64,000 nucleotides of DNA, taken from assembly GCF_963675165.1 (NCBI RefSeq), contig NC_087390.1, positions 5,804,250 through 5,868,249 on the forward strand, given 5' to 3'. A program made the translations under genes and the position numbers. Numbering within the stretch: the first letter of the stretch is position 1; each line of letters begins with the position of its first letter. This document shows positions 38,001-50,600 of this stretch, piece by piece. Under the pieces are notes generated by a model. It did not search any database and was not told the DNA's origin. It was given only the letters and a program-made list of their open reading frames with translations. Origin of the DNA: Halichondria panicea (Eukaryota; Porifera; Demospongiae; Suberitida; Halichondriidae).

Positions 38001-40617
38001 AGTAGTGTACAGTGTATAGTGTAGACATGCACACACACCACACACCCACCCACACACACACCCACCCACACCCACACAGAGATTGTTCTCTGACGTGTGT
38101 TTCCTGGTGGAGGGTGTGGTTGTCCCCGCCCATCGACTAGTACTGACCACACGATGTGAGGTCATGTCGATCATGTTGTCTGGAGCCTTCCAAGAGAGCA
38201 CAGCTAACAAGGTAGGTCGTCATAGCGACAGACGGTTAATCACAAAATAATGACCTCACTTTTTCTTAAAATAGTTTATTTCATCTCCCAGATACAATCA
38301 CTTTATGAAAGCACCGCAGGCCTAGGTGCTGTGCCTCAGTGAATTAATGTGTCAAAGCTACATAACAAAAGGCTACTAGCTATTGCTAATACACACATGA
38401 TATCATAATTTATGAACATTTTGCAATAATATACCTGGTGGTCTTACTATGTATACGCGGATTCGATATAATTATTTGACCACATCCTAGGTAATATCAC
38501 TTATTTTCAAGCTTTCAAGTCACATGCATATGCGTACAAATGATTAACCTTATCTTAATTTCTATCTTCAAATAGCCATCATTATGTAGTAACCCTCCTC
38601 CTCCACAGATATCCATCCCTGATATCTCATTGGACCCGTTTCTGATTTTCCTAGAGTACCTGTACACTGACGACATCCCCTATATGAAAAACTACATAGG
38701 AATATTGGAGCTGGCCAACAGGTGAAGTGAACTGCATTTTGAGTGGAGTTTCCACCCAGTACTTATGATTATTATGGATGGTCTACTTTTCATAATTATA
38801 GTCACTCACTGTACAGACTGTCATAATACTACATCGGCCAAAGCTAGGAAAACATGTCTGATTGATTAATTTGAGTTTATACTCAATAACTGTCAATTAA
38901 ATTTCTATAGACATCCGACATCCAACCCTCAAATAAATTAAATAGATTTGCAAACTTGATTCTCCCATGACATGCCTTGTTGACTCCTCCCCTCTCCCTC
39001 ACTGGCTCACAACAGGTACCTGATGAGTCGGCTCGTATCACTCTGTGAATACCGCATCTCCTGGGACGTTGAGAGGGCCACTAAAAATTCTATTTCAAAG
39101 GCAGACGTCGACATCATTATAGGTGAGGTCGTGTGTTCATTCTGATAGGATACCCAGAATTGTGGTTGTTTTTATCTTTTATACCTGACATGAAGCTATA
39201 GGCCTAAGAGGTGGTTAGTAGCTACTTAGAATGTTTTGCGAGCATCAAACATTTGCAAACTTTGCGATGGTTGATCAATTCGCAACAATAAAATCCGCAA
39301 AACCAAAAATTATTACTAGCCTTTTTACACAACAATCAACAATTTAGTAGTGGCAGATTTTGACGCCAACTCCTCCTTACACACACACCCAACGCCCACT
39401 CCCCCACACACCCCACACACACAGGACTCCTGCTCTCCTCACAGCTGCACAACGCGTCTCAGCTCAGCACTTTGTGCCTCCACGTCATTTCAAGCAATTA
39501 CGGTGATTTTGAGAGAAGCGAACAATTCCTGCAATTGGACCAAGACAACCTCTCTTATGTGGAGGAGCATCGATGGCCACCACTGTGTTACAAGACCATT
39601 ATGAACGAGTATAGAGCCAAGTACCGCGATACTGAGACTGAGGGGGAGGAGTCAGGTAGGTGTGGTTTCTAGCCTTACATTACATATTGTACTCTATATT
39701 GCTTGGTCTTTAGAGTGTATTGACTAATTGTGGTGTGTCCCTATTCTTTCAGCTGCCATAACTTGAATTCCGTGCAATCCAATGTCAAATTTTTATGATT
39801 TTCTGAAAGCTTAGAATTCAAATGGTGTCATCAAAAATCATATTTGAGAGATAAAAGTATTTGCCGATGTAGCGATACCATGGTCCAAGGCCGAAAAACG
39901 ACAAATTAGGACCCCGACAAAATGTTGGATCGAAACAAGTCATTTAAAAGGTCTCTTTCTAAGCTTTCAGAAAATTGTAAAATTTTTGACATTGGATCAA
40001 CGGTACTAAAGTTAAAGCTGTTGAAAGATGTTCAACTACACCCCCCCCCCCTCCATCAATGGTTCGGCGATTCTTTCAGCTGCCATAACTTGAATTCCGT
40101 GAATCTATTGTCAAATTTTTTATGATTTTCTGAAAGCTTAGAAAAAAAGAATTCAAATGGTGTCATCAAAAATAAGTATTTGCCGATTTGGTGATACCAT
40201 GGATAATAATAGCCCATGGTCCAAGGCCGAAAATGACAAATTAGGGCCCCGATAAAATTTTGGATCGAAACACGTCATTTGAAAGGTCTTTTTCTAAGCT
40301 TTCAGAAAATCGTAAAATTTTTGACATCGGATCAATGGTACTGGCTGTTGAAAGATGTTCAACTATACTGTGTTAATATTTATAGCATACATGTGTTAAT
40401 TGAACCACCTCTTTATTACAGCCACTGTTGGTCTACCTGTAAGGGCAGGTTTCACTGCACTATAATAATTATTATACCATGCATTATAACTTCCCTGCAC
40501 TATACAGGTGACCCCTCCACCACTACAGATGACCCCCCCAGGACATCGGACAATGGAGCAGCTGTCCAGAGCCACAAGAGACGAGGACTCTCCCGACTGT
40601 TTAAGCAGATCAAATAG
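35036..40617 (+). CDS. RhoBTB: RhoBTB paralog 1, with degenerate GTPase domain
   Basis: Eleven exons in phase: 35036-35222, 35399-35653, 36400-36550, 36721-37006, 37291-37394, 37522-37810, 38080-38211, 38609-38721, 39016-39122, 39425-39655 and 40508-40617 (654 residues). The order is Rho-like domain, proline-rich linker, split BTB1 ([20 protein letters not shown] ... [11 protein letters not shown]), BTB2 ([20 protein letters not shown]), then a C-terminal region with VEEHRWPP and a basic tail ([13 protein letters not shown]). This is the RhoBTB architecture, whose known members are CUL3 adaptors and atypical GTPases. Compared with copies 2-4, the P-loop lysine is Arg (GDSGVGRT), the T35 position is Arg (VPRYDY) and DTAGQED is replaced by GDLQF, so GTP binding is unlikely. 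The linker carries three SSDQ repeats. It is the only copy on the plus strand. Confidence 0.85.
37085..37210 (+). repeat. Dispersed repeat R1 in RhoBTB 1 intron 4
   Basis: ggtcacccttggatagacca, acagtggctgtattatagag and ggtggcctgctaatacaggt occur in a row, followed by a shorter tatggagggtg unit. Confidence 0.7.
39744..40397 (+). repeat. Two-copy direct repeat, 327-bp period, in RhoBTB 1 last intron
   Basis: ttctttcagctgccataact starts at 39744 and again at 40071. Both copies continue through 'gattttctgaaagcttagaa', 'ccatggtccaaggccgaaaa' and 'gttgaaagatgttcaacta'. It is divergent in places and non-coding. RhoBTB copies 2 to 5 have no equivalent in this intron. Confidence 0.8.
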
Positions 40618-41818
40618 ACTGAAACGGTCGCTCCGCATATTTGTGCATGTTAGCATACACTCTAATTTGTGTTAATTTCATAATTAATTTTTTTTTATAT
40701 CACTCCTTTTTGATATCAAATTTTTCTTGCATTGAGGTAATTAGCATCACTATAGACTAATTATTCCGTATATGGCGTGACATTTTCGAGGCACTTAAAT
40801 TTTGTGGAATGGCCTATAAAAGCATATTTCGTTGAGTGGATTGACTGCTCACCGGAAACATTCTCAGGCCATGCCTTAATCTTTGCACATTATGGAATTA
40901 ATTTTCGCGTAGCTTTAGGATATACGAAAACAGCGAAAATTAGCCCCTCGCGCTATATGAACGGTAGTACACAGTCCTCTTTAAGGTTAAACCTGCAGGT
41001 TAGAACATTTCAACTAATCTGTCCACAATATAGTTATGCAATAACATAGCTATTATTATAGGCATGCAGTCATAAAAAGTTAAGGACATTGAGAATTAAC
41101 ACTTGCAGGGTTGAGTGAGAGAAACTACTGCATGACTGAATTAAACTACAATCCTGAAGAAATGCTATATTAAGAAAATATCTGCATGGTGAAGAAAGTG
41201 AAAGTGTATGCACTCAGCACAGACAGTGTTGTCACTCACTCAGCGACTATTTCAGATGATGAATCAGAACAAAATATTGATACTTTAATTGATGAAAATT
41301 AAAGCAACATTATGAGAGAGGAAACAATTGGAAAGTTAAAGCTTTGATTGTGGCATATATATAGCGTTTTCATTGGTGATTGTATCAGTTTATCAGCCCG
41401 GATCACAGAACTCACGAGAAGGGAGAGCAGACTCCAAACACACATTCAAGTCAATCAAACCATGCAACTGGTAAAACTAAGAATGGAAACTCCGAAGTAT
41501 ATAAAAGTTCGAAGTAGATTAATGCAAGAGTAGATATACTATACCAAACTTGCACTTGTATCTAAATTGTGGATAAGCCAAACTGCTGAACCTATAATTC
41601 ATATATGCATGCACACTTACGAGGAGAATATAATTATGCGCACATGTACACCCATATATATACGGTGGTTACTCTGAGGCATAGCCAGTCAGAAGTACAT
41701 TCCATTCATTGACCTTAATTGACTAATAATAAAGTTTTTTTTTATTACGAATTACAAAAACACGAAAAAAACAACTGACATTCAAATTGTAACGTAACTA
41801 ATCCCACCACTCTAATTG
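40618..41818. other. Convergent spacer between RhoBTB 1 and the NLR gene
   Basis: No gene is established. A foldback-like stretch (about 40776-40990) carries ttttcgaggcact and agcccctcgcgctatat, related to the 'tatagcgggt' elements. Between about 41200 and 41535 there are short open stretches that I cannot assign, including a 61-residue frame ending at 41533. Confidence 0.45.
41741..41746 (-). terminator. Poly(A) signal AATAAA of the NLR gene
   Basis: tttatt on the plus strand reads AATAAA on the minus strand, 73 bases after the NLR stop codon. Confidence 0.55.
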
Positions 41819-44800
41819 TCAGTACTTAACTCTGAATTTTTGGGGTACTGTCAAATGTTCCAGTGTTTGATTGTCTGTTGTACTGTTGAGGAGGATATCG
41901 ATATCGGATTGAGTTAATGAGTCATCTTTGTTAATACTTAGTATCTTGAGTGTTTTGTTGTGTTGTATTAACTCCGCAAACTTTTGAATTGCTTCTCCTC
42001 CTAATGAATTGCGGCTAATAATCAGCTCCTCTATTGTTGAGTTGGCCATCAGAGATGAGGCCAGTGCTGCTCCTCCAATGGTAGTCATGGAACAGTTATC
42101 TAAAAAAAGTCTAGTAATTGTTTTGTTTGTTTCTAGTGCTCTACCGAGGGCAGTCACTCCGCTGTCTCCAAGTGGATTGCTAGACAAGTGCAGATCCTTC
42201 ACTGAACAGTTTCGACTGAGTCCGTGTGCTAGCTCTATAGCTGATTCTGGAGAAATGTCGCAGCGGCATATATACCCTGTCTCCAGTTTACACTTGTCAT
42301 TGTCTCCAAGGTAAGCACTGAAAGTCGTCATGGCCTCCAGTGAAACACTATTTTCTGACATGACCAGTTCTTTCAGAGGGCTGTTTTGCTGTAATCCTCT
42401 GAACAGAATATGGACACTGTCAGAGGAGAAAGAGTTGTCACTGACATTCAACGATTCGAGACACTGACTAGAACACAAGAGTTTAGCTAATTGTTCACAA
42501 TCTTCTTTAGCGATATTATTCTCAGCCAAATCCAACTTCTTCAAAGCTGTGTGGTCACAGAGGGCTGATACAAGAGAGACAGCACCTCCTCTTTGGATTT
42601 TGTTTCTTGCTAGATCAAGTTCTTCTAGTTGAGGCATATGGGGGATGGTCTTGGCAATGTGGTCGACAGCAGTACCGTCAAGTTTGTTGTAACATACAGT
42701 GAACCTCTTCAAGTGGCGTAAGAAGTGAGTAGGAATGTCTTGCATGTATTGGAAGCTTTGTGAGGCGAGATCACTACATGACACTTTTATTGATGTGATA
42801 GAAGCATTTCCCTGCTCTCCACCGGCACTGCAAAACGCTTGAAATAAATGAGACATATTCTCATTTTCATCTCCAATGCCTGTGATTTCGAAATTTATGA
42901 AACAGTTGGATCGAGCAGTGCAGTAGCCAGTAACAAAATAGTCAAGAGGAGACCAGGAGTAGTCTGAGCGAATACTCATTTCACTCTCTCCAAGAATGTC
43001 AGTAATAGAAGCTTTATCACCTCCCTCAAACAGCCAGTGAAAGACGGTCCTTGATCCAATTTTTCTCCTCATGTGATCTCTGAGGATGGGAGAAGATTTG
43101 GTGAGTCCACTGAGAAACCTCAGGACCCCGATGAAGTGGCCATCATGGATACACCTCGCAACAATCGCACTTCTTTCTTCATCGCTCATCTGTGATAGTG
43201 AAAACGCAGCTAGATACTCTTGAAGTGTGAGGTGGTTGAAGTGATAGCTAACTACAGCACTGGTGTATAGCGGGTCCACTGTCTGCATCAGCCCCAGAGT
43301 CTCCAGTCTGAGATAATCGGGAAGATCAGGGAACACCAGCCGCGGTACATTATCAAGTAGGCCATTTAAACTAATTCCAGACAGGCTATGGAAGAATGTT
43401 TTCAAAGGCTCTGAGAGATCGCTAAAGTTGTTGCTTTTCCATAGCTTGGGCACAAAGTGAGGGTGTTTGTCCAGGTACTCATGGATACAGAAGCAAGTGT
43501 AGGAAGTGTACAGCTGGGTCACTGTTGTTGGTAAGGTAGAGCTTGAGTCTTGGCACCACTGGTAGACCAACAAGGTGATGCTGGTAGCTAAGGGAGTGTG
43601 CATGTGGCCTTTGACAGCAGGGGTCTCATCCAAATATTTCAAAAACTGTTCTAGGAGAGCAGACGACTTTTGTGGATACTTTTTCTTCAGCTCTATCAGC
43701 CAATCAATCTGGTCTTGGACAGATGCTACAATCTCAATGTGCTGTGAGGGTTTTCGTTTCTTGATGTAGTCAGTAGCCCAAGGTCGACTTGTCACAATCA
43801 CTCTAGCTTTGGGTAAGATTTCTCCAGACACTAGTTTCTTGAAGAAGCATGATTGATCATCAAGGGTGGATGCAATTTCATCCCAGCCATCCAACCAGAA
43901 GGCTGTACCTTCACCTTTGTTGGCTTCCAGCTCTTCCACTAGGGACTTGTCTCCAGGATTGATGAGAGATACTAATTCATCAAGATTGTTTAAGTTCTGA
44001 ACGTCAAAGTCTCTCAATGGCAGCAGGAAGAGTATCGCAGTGTCTTTAAGCAGCTCTTTATTGGCCCACTTGATACAAGCATCGAGACTGAATGTTGTTT
44101 TGCCTACACCAGGAGCTCCCTCCACTAGGACCAGTCGAGCAGGGGAGCCATTGGGATGATGGCCAAGAGTGCTGAGAGTGGTTGCAAATTTATTACAGTG
44201 AATGTCATCTTTGTCTCCTCGCAGTGTGCGCCTTATGTATTTATTAGGACTAGTAAAATCAAAAAACCCTGTTGTGATTAGAGCTAGCTTGTAAGGTTGC
44301 AGCAAGTTCTTGGATATCTGTCTAGATACGTACATCTTCTTTAGTTGTAAAGAAGCCTGCTTCATTGGAGTGAGGGAATAGACCTGAACACCATCAATGG
44401 TGATAGATAGAAAGCCATTGTCTGCTAAGAAGTCTTCCTTTCCTTGTTTCACCTGTTCCACTATCGAGCTGGCCAGAGAAGGAGGTACGGACCAGAGGAT
44501 GGACACACTGCTCTTACCAACACCAGCTACCAGCAAGAATTCACGTGGCAAGAAGAATCCTTGAGCAAAGGTGTTGGAGATGTTTTTAACGTCACGTAGC
44601 GTGCAATCATCCCAGCTTTTGTTCACCCTCACTATAACATTCTTCAGTTTTCCGACTTCTTTTTCTTGAGGACTGTCAATGGAAAATGGCCAAACTTTGA
44701 AGAAATCACTAAGTTTTGTTGAAGACAGGAATCCATCCATCTCACTCTCATACTCGGCTAGTTGGCTCAGCAAGGGATCGTCTGCTTCAGTGAACATGAC

Positions 44801-47014
44801 TCGAAGTACGTGTCGAAAAAGCTCGTAATTGAAAAAATCCCAGAATCGATTCAACTTGCCCCAAATCTTTGCAAGTGTTCGTGCTTTCTCGAAGCATTCT
44901 TCAATGTATTTTCCAGCAAGACTTTTCAGCGATAGTTTCATGCATGTTATGCTGGCATAGAAATCGTCTACACTGACACGAGATTGCTTGAGTCGTTTGA
45001 GGGTTTTATTAGTCAGCCGCTGAAATTTTGTCTCCAGGAAATCGATTTTTCCAGTGAGGTCGGTGATAATTCGATCATCACCTGTAGTACAGCAGTTAAA
45101 TATCGTGTATAAAATATAATATACTTATAATTTATTATGTCTCATAAGCTATTTTATAACAGCTTACTCATTGATTCCACGGGTTCTTTAGTATTCTTCC
45201 TCGCAGCCTGCTCAGATTTTGTGTTTGAGGAATCTATAATATCGGTATAAAAGGGATTATAGTATGGACATTGTCAACTATTTTTGTTGTTGAAATGCAT
45301 GCATGGCTTGGCCTGCATGGCTTGGCCTAAAGTCTATTTGCGTTGAGTTCGACCCCGGAAGTTTATGTGGTCAATTATGGCTTCATTTATGCTTTATGTG
45401 GTAGACAGTATTGCCTGGGATTTCTACATGGAAAATGCTAACTTTTAGCTGGTTGGAGCTTATCAGCTCTACAGCACATAGATAGAAGCGCTTTTAAAAG
45501 GTATATGAAACTTTGAATTTCAGTAAAGTATGACAAAGTTATGACAACTTTATGAAGGTCAAACTCAACACAAATGGACTTTAGCTCCCATGCATGAATG
45601 CATATTAAACACTATATATACGCTTTGTATATCTATCCCTCATGCACTGCTATACTAACCTTTGGCTGACAAATACTGGGCCACATTGATAGCAATGTCT
45701 CCTTTGTCCAGGGAGAGTATGATGAGTAGCAGAGCTCTGAACGTGCCCTCTGCAACAACTCTGTCCAGCCAGTATTTCAGAGCCAGCAACATTCCAGCCT
45801 GAGTGCCGTGTACGAAGGCATGACTCCTCACGTCAGTTTGCTGTCCAGATGACAGGCCCATTGCAAGACAGCCGTCATGTGTGGTGTCAAAATAAGATGA
45901 TAATTTGAGGAGGTCTGTTTCTTCTACTCTTGTGTCAAGCTGCTCGTCAGTGAATTTAACTTCTCTCTTTAGTGTTTCAATGGTTAAACCTGAATTTAGA
46001 AGCATCCACTTAACGATAGGTTATAAACTGCTACAATATATACTGTCGTACACTACACCATAATTGAGGTAATGCATAGTGTGGCTTTGTGGTATTACAA
46101 GCATTCAGGGCTGTGTCAACATGCAGATATAATTAGTAATACGAGTAAATATTGTTTTGCCACCTGAAACCCAACTACCTTAAGGTGACATACTTTCACA
46201 GGTACATTTGTTTGCGTTTTTACAGTTTTGTACATTTTGCTGGTATAATTGTTTGCGAATGTCGATCTGGATACATTAAACAAGAGGGCGGCCAATTATT
46301 TGCGAGTACTAATTTTTGCGATTTTACTCCATTCGCAGAAATAGCAGAAATTAATACACGTCACCTTAAGGTAATATATCATACACATATATACTGCTAA
46401 AGCTGCTGAATGAGGTATATTGTTACATGCATGGGGGTGCTGGTAACTATGTCTTAAGTAAAACTATTGGCCATATTAAAACTCTTACCAGTTACTGGTG
46501 GTGAAGGTAGAGAAGGAACTTGAGTAGCAAAACTTTGTGAGGTAGTATTCGCAGTATTCACATCGGCTGTTGGATCTGTGTTAAACTGTATTTGTTACAT
46601 GTACAACTTACAGCTTTCTACATGATTGCATGTCATTGGGCTTTAAAACAACGCCTGGTTTACCAAGGGTTTGAGGTACTAAAGGAAGATTAGACGATTG
46701 GAATGAAATCAAAATGTCCTACAGAAGCAGATTTACTGTAACAGTATAAGTGGAAAATTTTCGCGTTATTGAAGGCAGAATATGCAGCCGCATGCAAAGC
46801 TCTTGATGGGTGTGATTTCCTGGCATTGAAACGTGAATATTTTTGAGGGCTCTCGAGCCAAATAGCAAAAATGTACACACGCGAACATTTCTGCTATATA
46901 TACGGTATATTGTAGTTCAGTATAAATGTACTAGATCTGAGTATCAGTTTCAATCCCCATGCACTCACCATCTAGTGGCGATGCCTCTCCACTATCTTGT
47001 CCAACATTAGCCAT
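41819..47014 (-). CDS. Death-NACHT-LRR receptor (NLR family)
   Basis: Five exons on minus: 47014-46969, 46575-46489, 45989-45660, 45233-45168 and 45081-41819, all phase 1 joins, giving 1263 residues. Residues 1-44 are a short polar leader. Exon 3 (about 45-154) has a Death-fold pattern with a conserved Trp helix (ALKYWLDRVVAEGTFRALLL ... GDIAINVAQYL). A helical region follows. NACHT has Walker A GAPGVGKTT (about 498-506), Walker B FWLDGWDE (about 571-578), a TSRPWA sensor (about 608-613) and FNHLTLQEYLAAF (about 791-803). Leucine-rich repeats (LEELDLARNKI, LKKLDLAENNI, LESLNVSDNSF and others) fill about 963-1248. This is the bona fide NLR layout: cytoplasmic sensing by LRRs, ATP-driven oligomerisation, and Death-domain signalling. 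The ligand is unknown. Nearly all of NACHT and LRR is in one long exon. Confidence 0.88.
46176..46373. mobile_element. Foldback MITE with ends taccttaaggtgac, in an NLR intron
   Basis: taccttaaggtgaca at the left and tcaccttaaggta at the right are inverted repeats, and each end contains its own palindrome (accttaaggt). It lies in the intron between the leader exon and the Death exon. Confidence 0.6.
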
Positions 47015-47671
47015 GCAGCAGCTAGTCTTGAGTCTTGTACCTGCTAAGAAGCCAACAAATTTTGTTGCGGTGCCAGGAGCTTTACCTCATTGACTTTGCG
47101 CATGCGTGACACCTCACAGGTGGGTGTGGCTAGAGAAAAATACGGCAGTACTTCCTGTTGTCATCAATGTAGCCTTGTTCCCAGGCCTTACTTATTTTTT
47201 CTTGCTGTTGTCATAGTTCATCCATAAATACAAGAGTATATGAATTGAGATACTCTTGATAAATATAAGGTAGCAAAAAAAGAAGAGGCAGCACAGAAAG
47301 AGTGCATGTATCTATAAACAGAGACCGTCTTAGCCACCGTAATTTGCTGTATAGCGGAGCATGCAGCTGCTGTCACAACTGAGCTATATAGCATGGCTAT
47401 TTGCTTGCTTTGAACAAATGAAAGCTTGGGCTGCATTACACCTTGCATGCCCTGGGGCTGTAATTATCTCGCTGTTGGCCAATGAAATCCATTTAGAGGT
47501 GACACTACAACGTCTATTAAGTGCATGCTCTGTAAATTATATATAGTCACCAGATATATATATAGTATACCTGGAAAGTATATGCAGTACGTTAATTGGC
47601 AATGCAGAATAAAATCAATGAGCACAAAGTGTATAATTATGCTAACACAAACAAAGTGCGACAGTTTCAGT
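47015..47671. other. Spacer between NLR 5' end and RhoBTB 2 3' end
   Basis: No gene is recognised. It should hold the NLR promoter and the 3' UTR of RhoBTB 2. No clear TATA box or poly(A) signal was picked out. Confidence 0.4.
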
Positions 47672-50600
47672 CTATTTGATCCACTTGAACAGTCGGGAGA
47701 GTCCTCGTCTCTTGTGGCTCTTAACAGCTGCTCCATTGTCCGATGTCCTGGGGGGGTCATCTGTAGTAGCGGAGGGGTCACCTGTATAGTGCAGGGAAGT
47801 TATAATGCATGGTATAGTGCAGTGAAACCTGCCCTTACAGGTAGACCAACAGTGGCTGTTACAAAGAGGTGGTTCAAACACATTCTATTGCATGGTGTGA
47901 CTTTGGAGCTTATAGGAATACTACAGTGAGCAAGAAAAAACTCATAATAGACAGCAGCTCATAATGCACTGACTTATATAGTTTAGCACTAAATCTAAGA
48001 GCTTCAAAAATGATGGGCAATTATGCAAAAATAGCTCCGAAAACAGGCCTGATTTAGAAAAAACACACCTATAAATTGTAGATGCATTCAGTGTCAGTTT
48101 TGATTCTCAACGTCAATGACAATCTTGTTAGATTGAACTAATTATAATCTACTTCACAACTGTATACACACAAAGTTCCATTAACCCACCTCTGCTATAA
48201 ACCACACCCACCTAACTCCTCCCCCTCAGTATCGAGGTACTTGGCCTTATACTCGTTCATAGCGGCCTCGTAAGACAGTGGTGGCCATCGATGTTCCTCC
48301 ACATAAGAGAGGTTGTCTTGGTCCAATTGCAGGAATTGTTCGTTTTCCTCAAAAACAACAAAATTGCTTGAGATGAAGTGGAGGCACCAAGCGCTGAGCT
48401 GAGATGCGTTGTGTAGCTGTGAGGAGAGGAGGAGTCCTGCATGTGTGTGTGGTGTGTGTGTGTGTGGAGCGGGCGTTAAAGTTTGTGATTTAGAGTAGAA
48501 AAATGTTTGCCAACGTTAAATATTTCACAAAGAAACAAAGAGTTGATTGTATCAGAGCATGCTATGTTAATGTTGATAGCTATAATTATACCAAAATCAC
48601 TCGAAATTATAAGTAGTTGTACAGGCTAAATACAAACAGTTCTAGACAAACTGCATTTTGTGTCAGTTGCTTGCATGGGTGTTCACACATTTTTATATTA
48701 GCTGGGCAACTCTATAATGACCTCACCTATAATGTCGACGTTTGCCTTTGCAATGGAATCTTTTGTGGCCCTCTCCACATGCTTGGAGATATACAGTTCA
48801 CAGAGTGACATGAGCCGACTCATCACGTATCTGTTGAAGGGAGGAGTCAACAAGTGATATACACATAATGTGGAGAATCAAGCTCTGAACTTAGTAACAG
48901 GTTTTACTTATATTTTCTTTATTTGGTTAGCTGTCTATATTAGAGTGCTAATTCAATTGCAGTTAAACTTGATAAAAATGCAATATCAACATAATTATAT
49001 AATTATTGTAGTCAGTCAGGACAAAATGAGGTGAAATGCGGTCTGTATTATGATTTGTGCATGTAAGCATTTTTAAACCATAATTATTATAGCTAAGTGC
49101 TCTATGCTTTCGGAAACCGGCTTTGGTCCTCGTACAATAAAGCCTAGATAATAAACACTAATTCGTACAGCTAGTTGGCTTATGTACAGTAGACCATCTT
49201 CTATCAAAACAATGGCAACTCAATCCACTGAACCATTTCCCTTCACCTGTTGGCCAGCTCCAATATTCCCATAGAGTCCCCCTCCTCAATGGGGGCGTGG
49301 TCAGTGTACAGGTACTCTAGGAAACTCACAAACGTGTCCAATGGGATATCAGGGATGGATATCTGTGGAGGTTAATAATTAAGAGCTACACACTTAGGTC
49401 ATGCATGCAGCTATCCCTGCGACTTTATAATAAGTTTATATGTAGCATGCAAAGAATAAAAAAATACATAGAAATACATAGATGAATGAGAAATGGAGTG
49501 GAAATACGAAGTGCATGCTAACAACATTTTTATGCAATTTAAAAAGTGAGTGATTAGCTGTCTGTCTCTATGACGACCTACCTCATTAGCTGTGCTCTCT
49601 TGGAAGGCTCCAGACAACATGGCCGACATGACCTCACATCGTGTGGTCAGTACTAGTCGATGGGCGGGGACAACCACACCCTCCACCAGGAAACACACGT
49701 CAGAGAACAATCCCTGTGTGGGTGTGTGTGGGTGTGTGGTGTGTGTGGGTGATTGATATGTACAATTAGTCATCAAGGAATGATCGATCTACAGATCTGC
49801 CTAAAAGCTACATACGTAAATGAATCATATTCAATTGGCAAAAATTAGTTACGTAATTAATGATAATTATTGCAAAAGAAGAGAACCTTAGGTAACAGGA
49901 CAAACATATAGCGTACTGTACCTTGTTGAGAAATAGTTGTTTTGCAACGCTGGCATTTCGATCGTTCAACCACGTTCCAATACTCGGATTCAGAAACTCC
50001 TCCCCTTTACGAGCATTCTTACAAACGAGCTCCAACTCGGGTAAATTCAGCAACTGAGAAATCTTGATTGTTTCGTCGAAACCTTCGCTCTCTTTGTCTA
50101 GTTCCACCACTCCAGTGTAGAGGAACGTTAGGGCACGAGATAGCGCCAGCTCCGTCACCACAGAGGGGTCAAAGGTCATCTCTATCAGCTGCCTGCCGTC
50201 CGAACATCTATAGAACAAATGAATATTGGAAAACTAAAGGAAAAGAGGTAATTGTATTATAGAAAAGTGTGTGTGTCATTATTCTTACCTATCTTCAATA
50301 TGGATCATCCCCTCCAACTGCCCCGAGTTGACCGTCTCCATAGTAACCTTCTTTAGTCGTGCCTTACTCCATCCATCACACAGCTTGTCAACCTGGAGGA
50401 GGTGGGAGAGTATATTACACAAAGCAGTTACGGACATGCAATTAAGTGTCTATTATGGTTACCTTATAATAATTATAAGCAGGTAACGTGTAATACAGCC
50501 AGGTTAATGGAGCATGTGTTTGGGACCTGTGTTTAGCAGGCCACCTCTTTATTATGTACAGCTAGGCACTATAGCTAGCTGTTTGTCTGCCCAAGAGTGA

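Noticed and set aside
42009..42314. Plus-strand frames inside the NLR exon (also 43575-43769)
   Set aside because: Opposite strand of conserved NACHT and LRR coding sequence.
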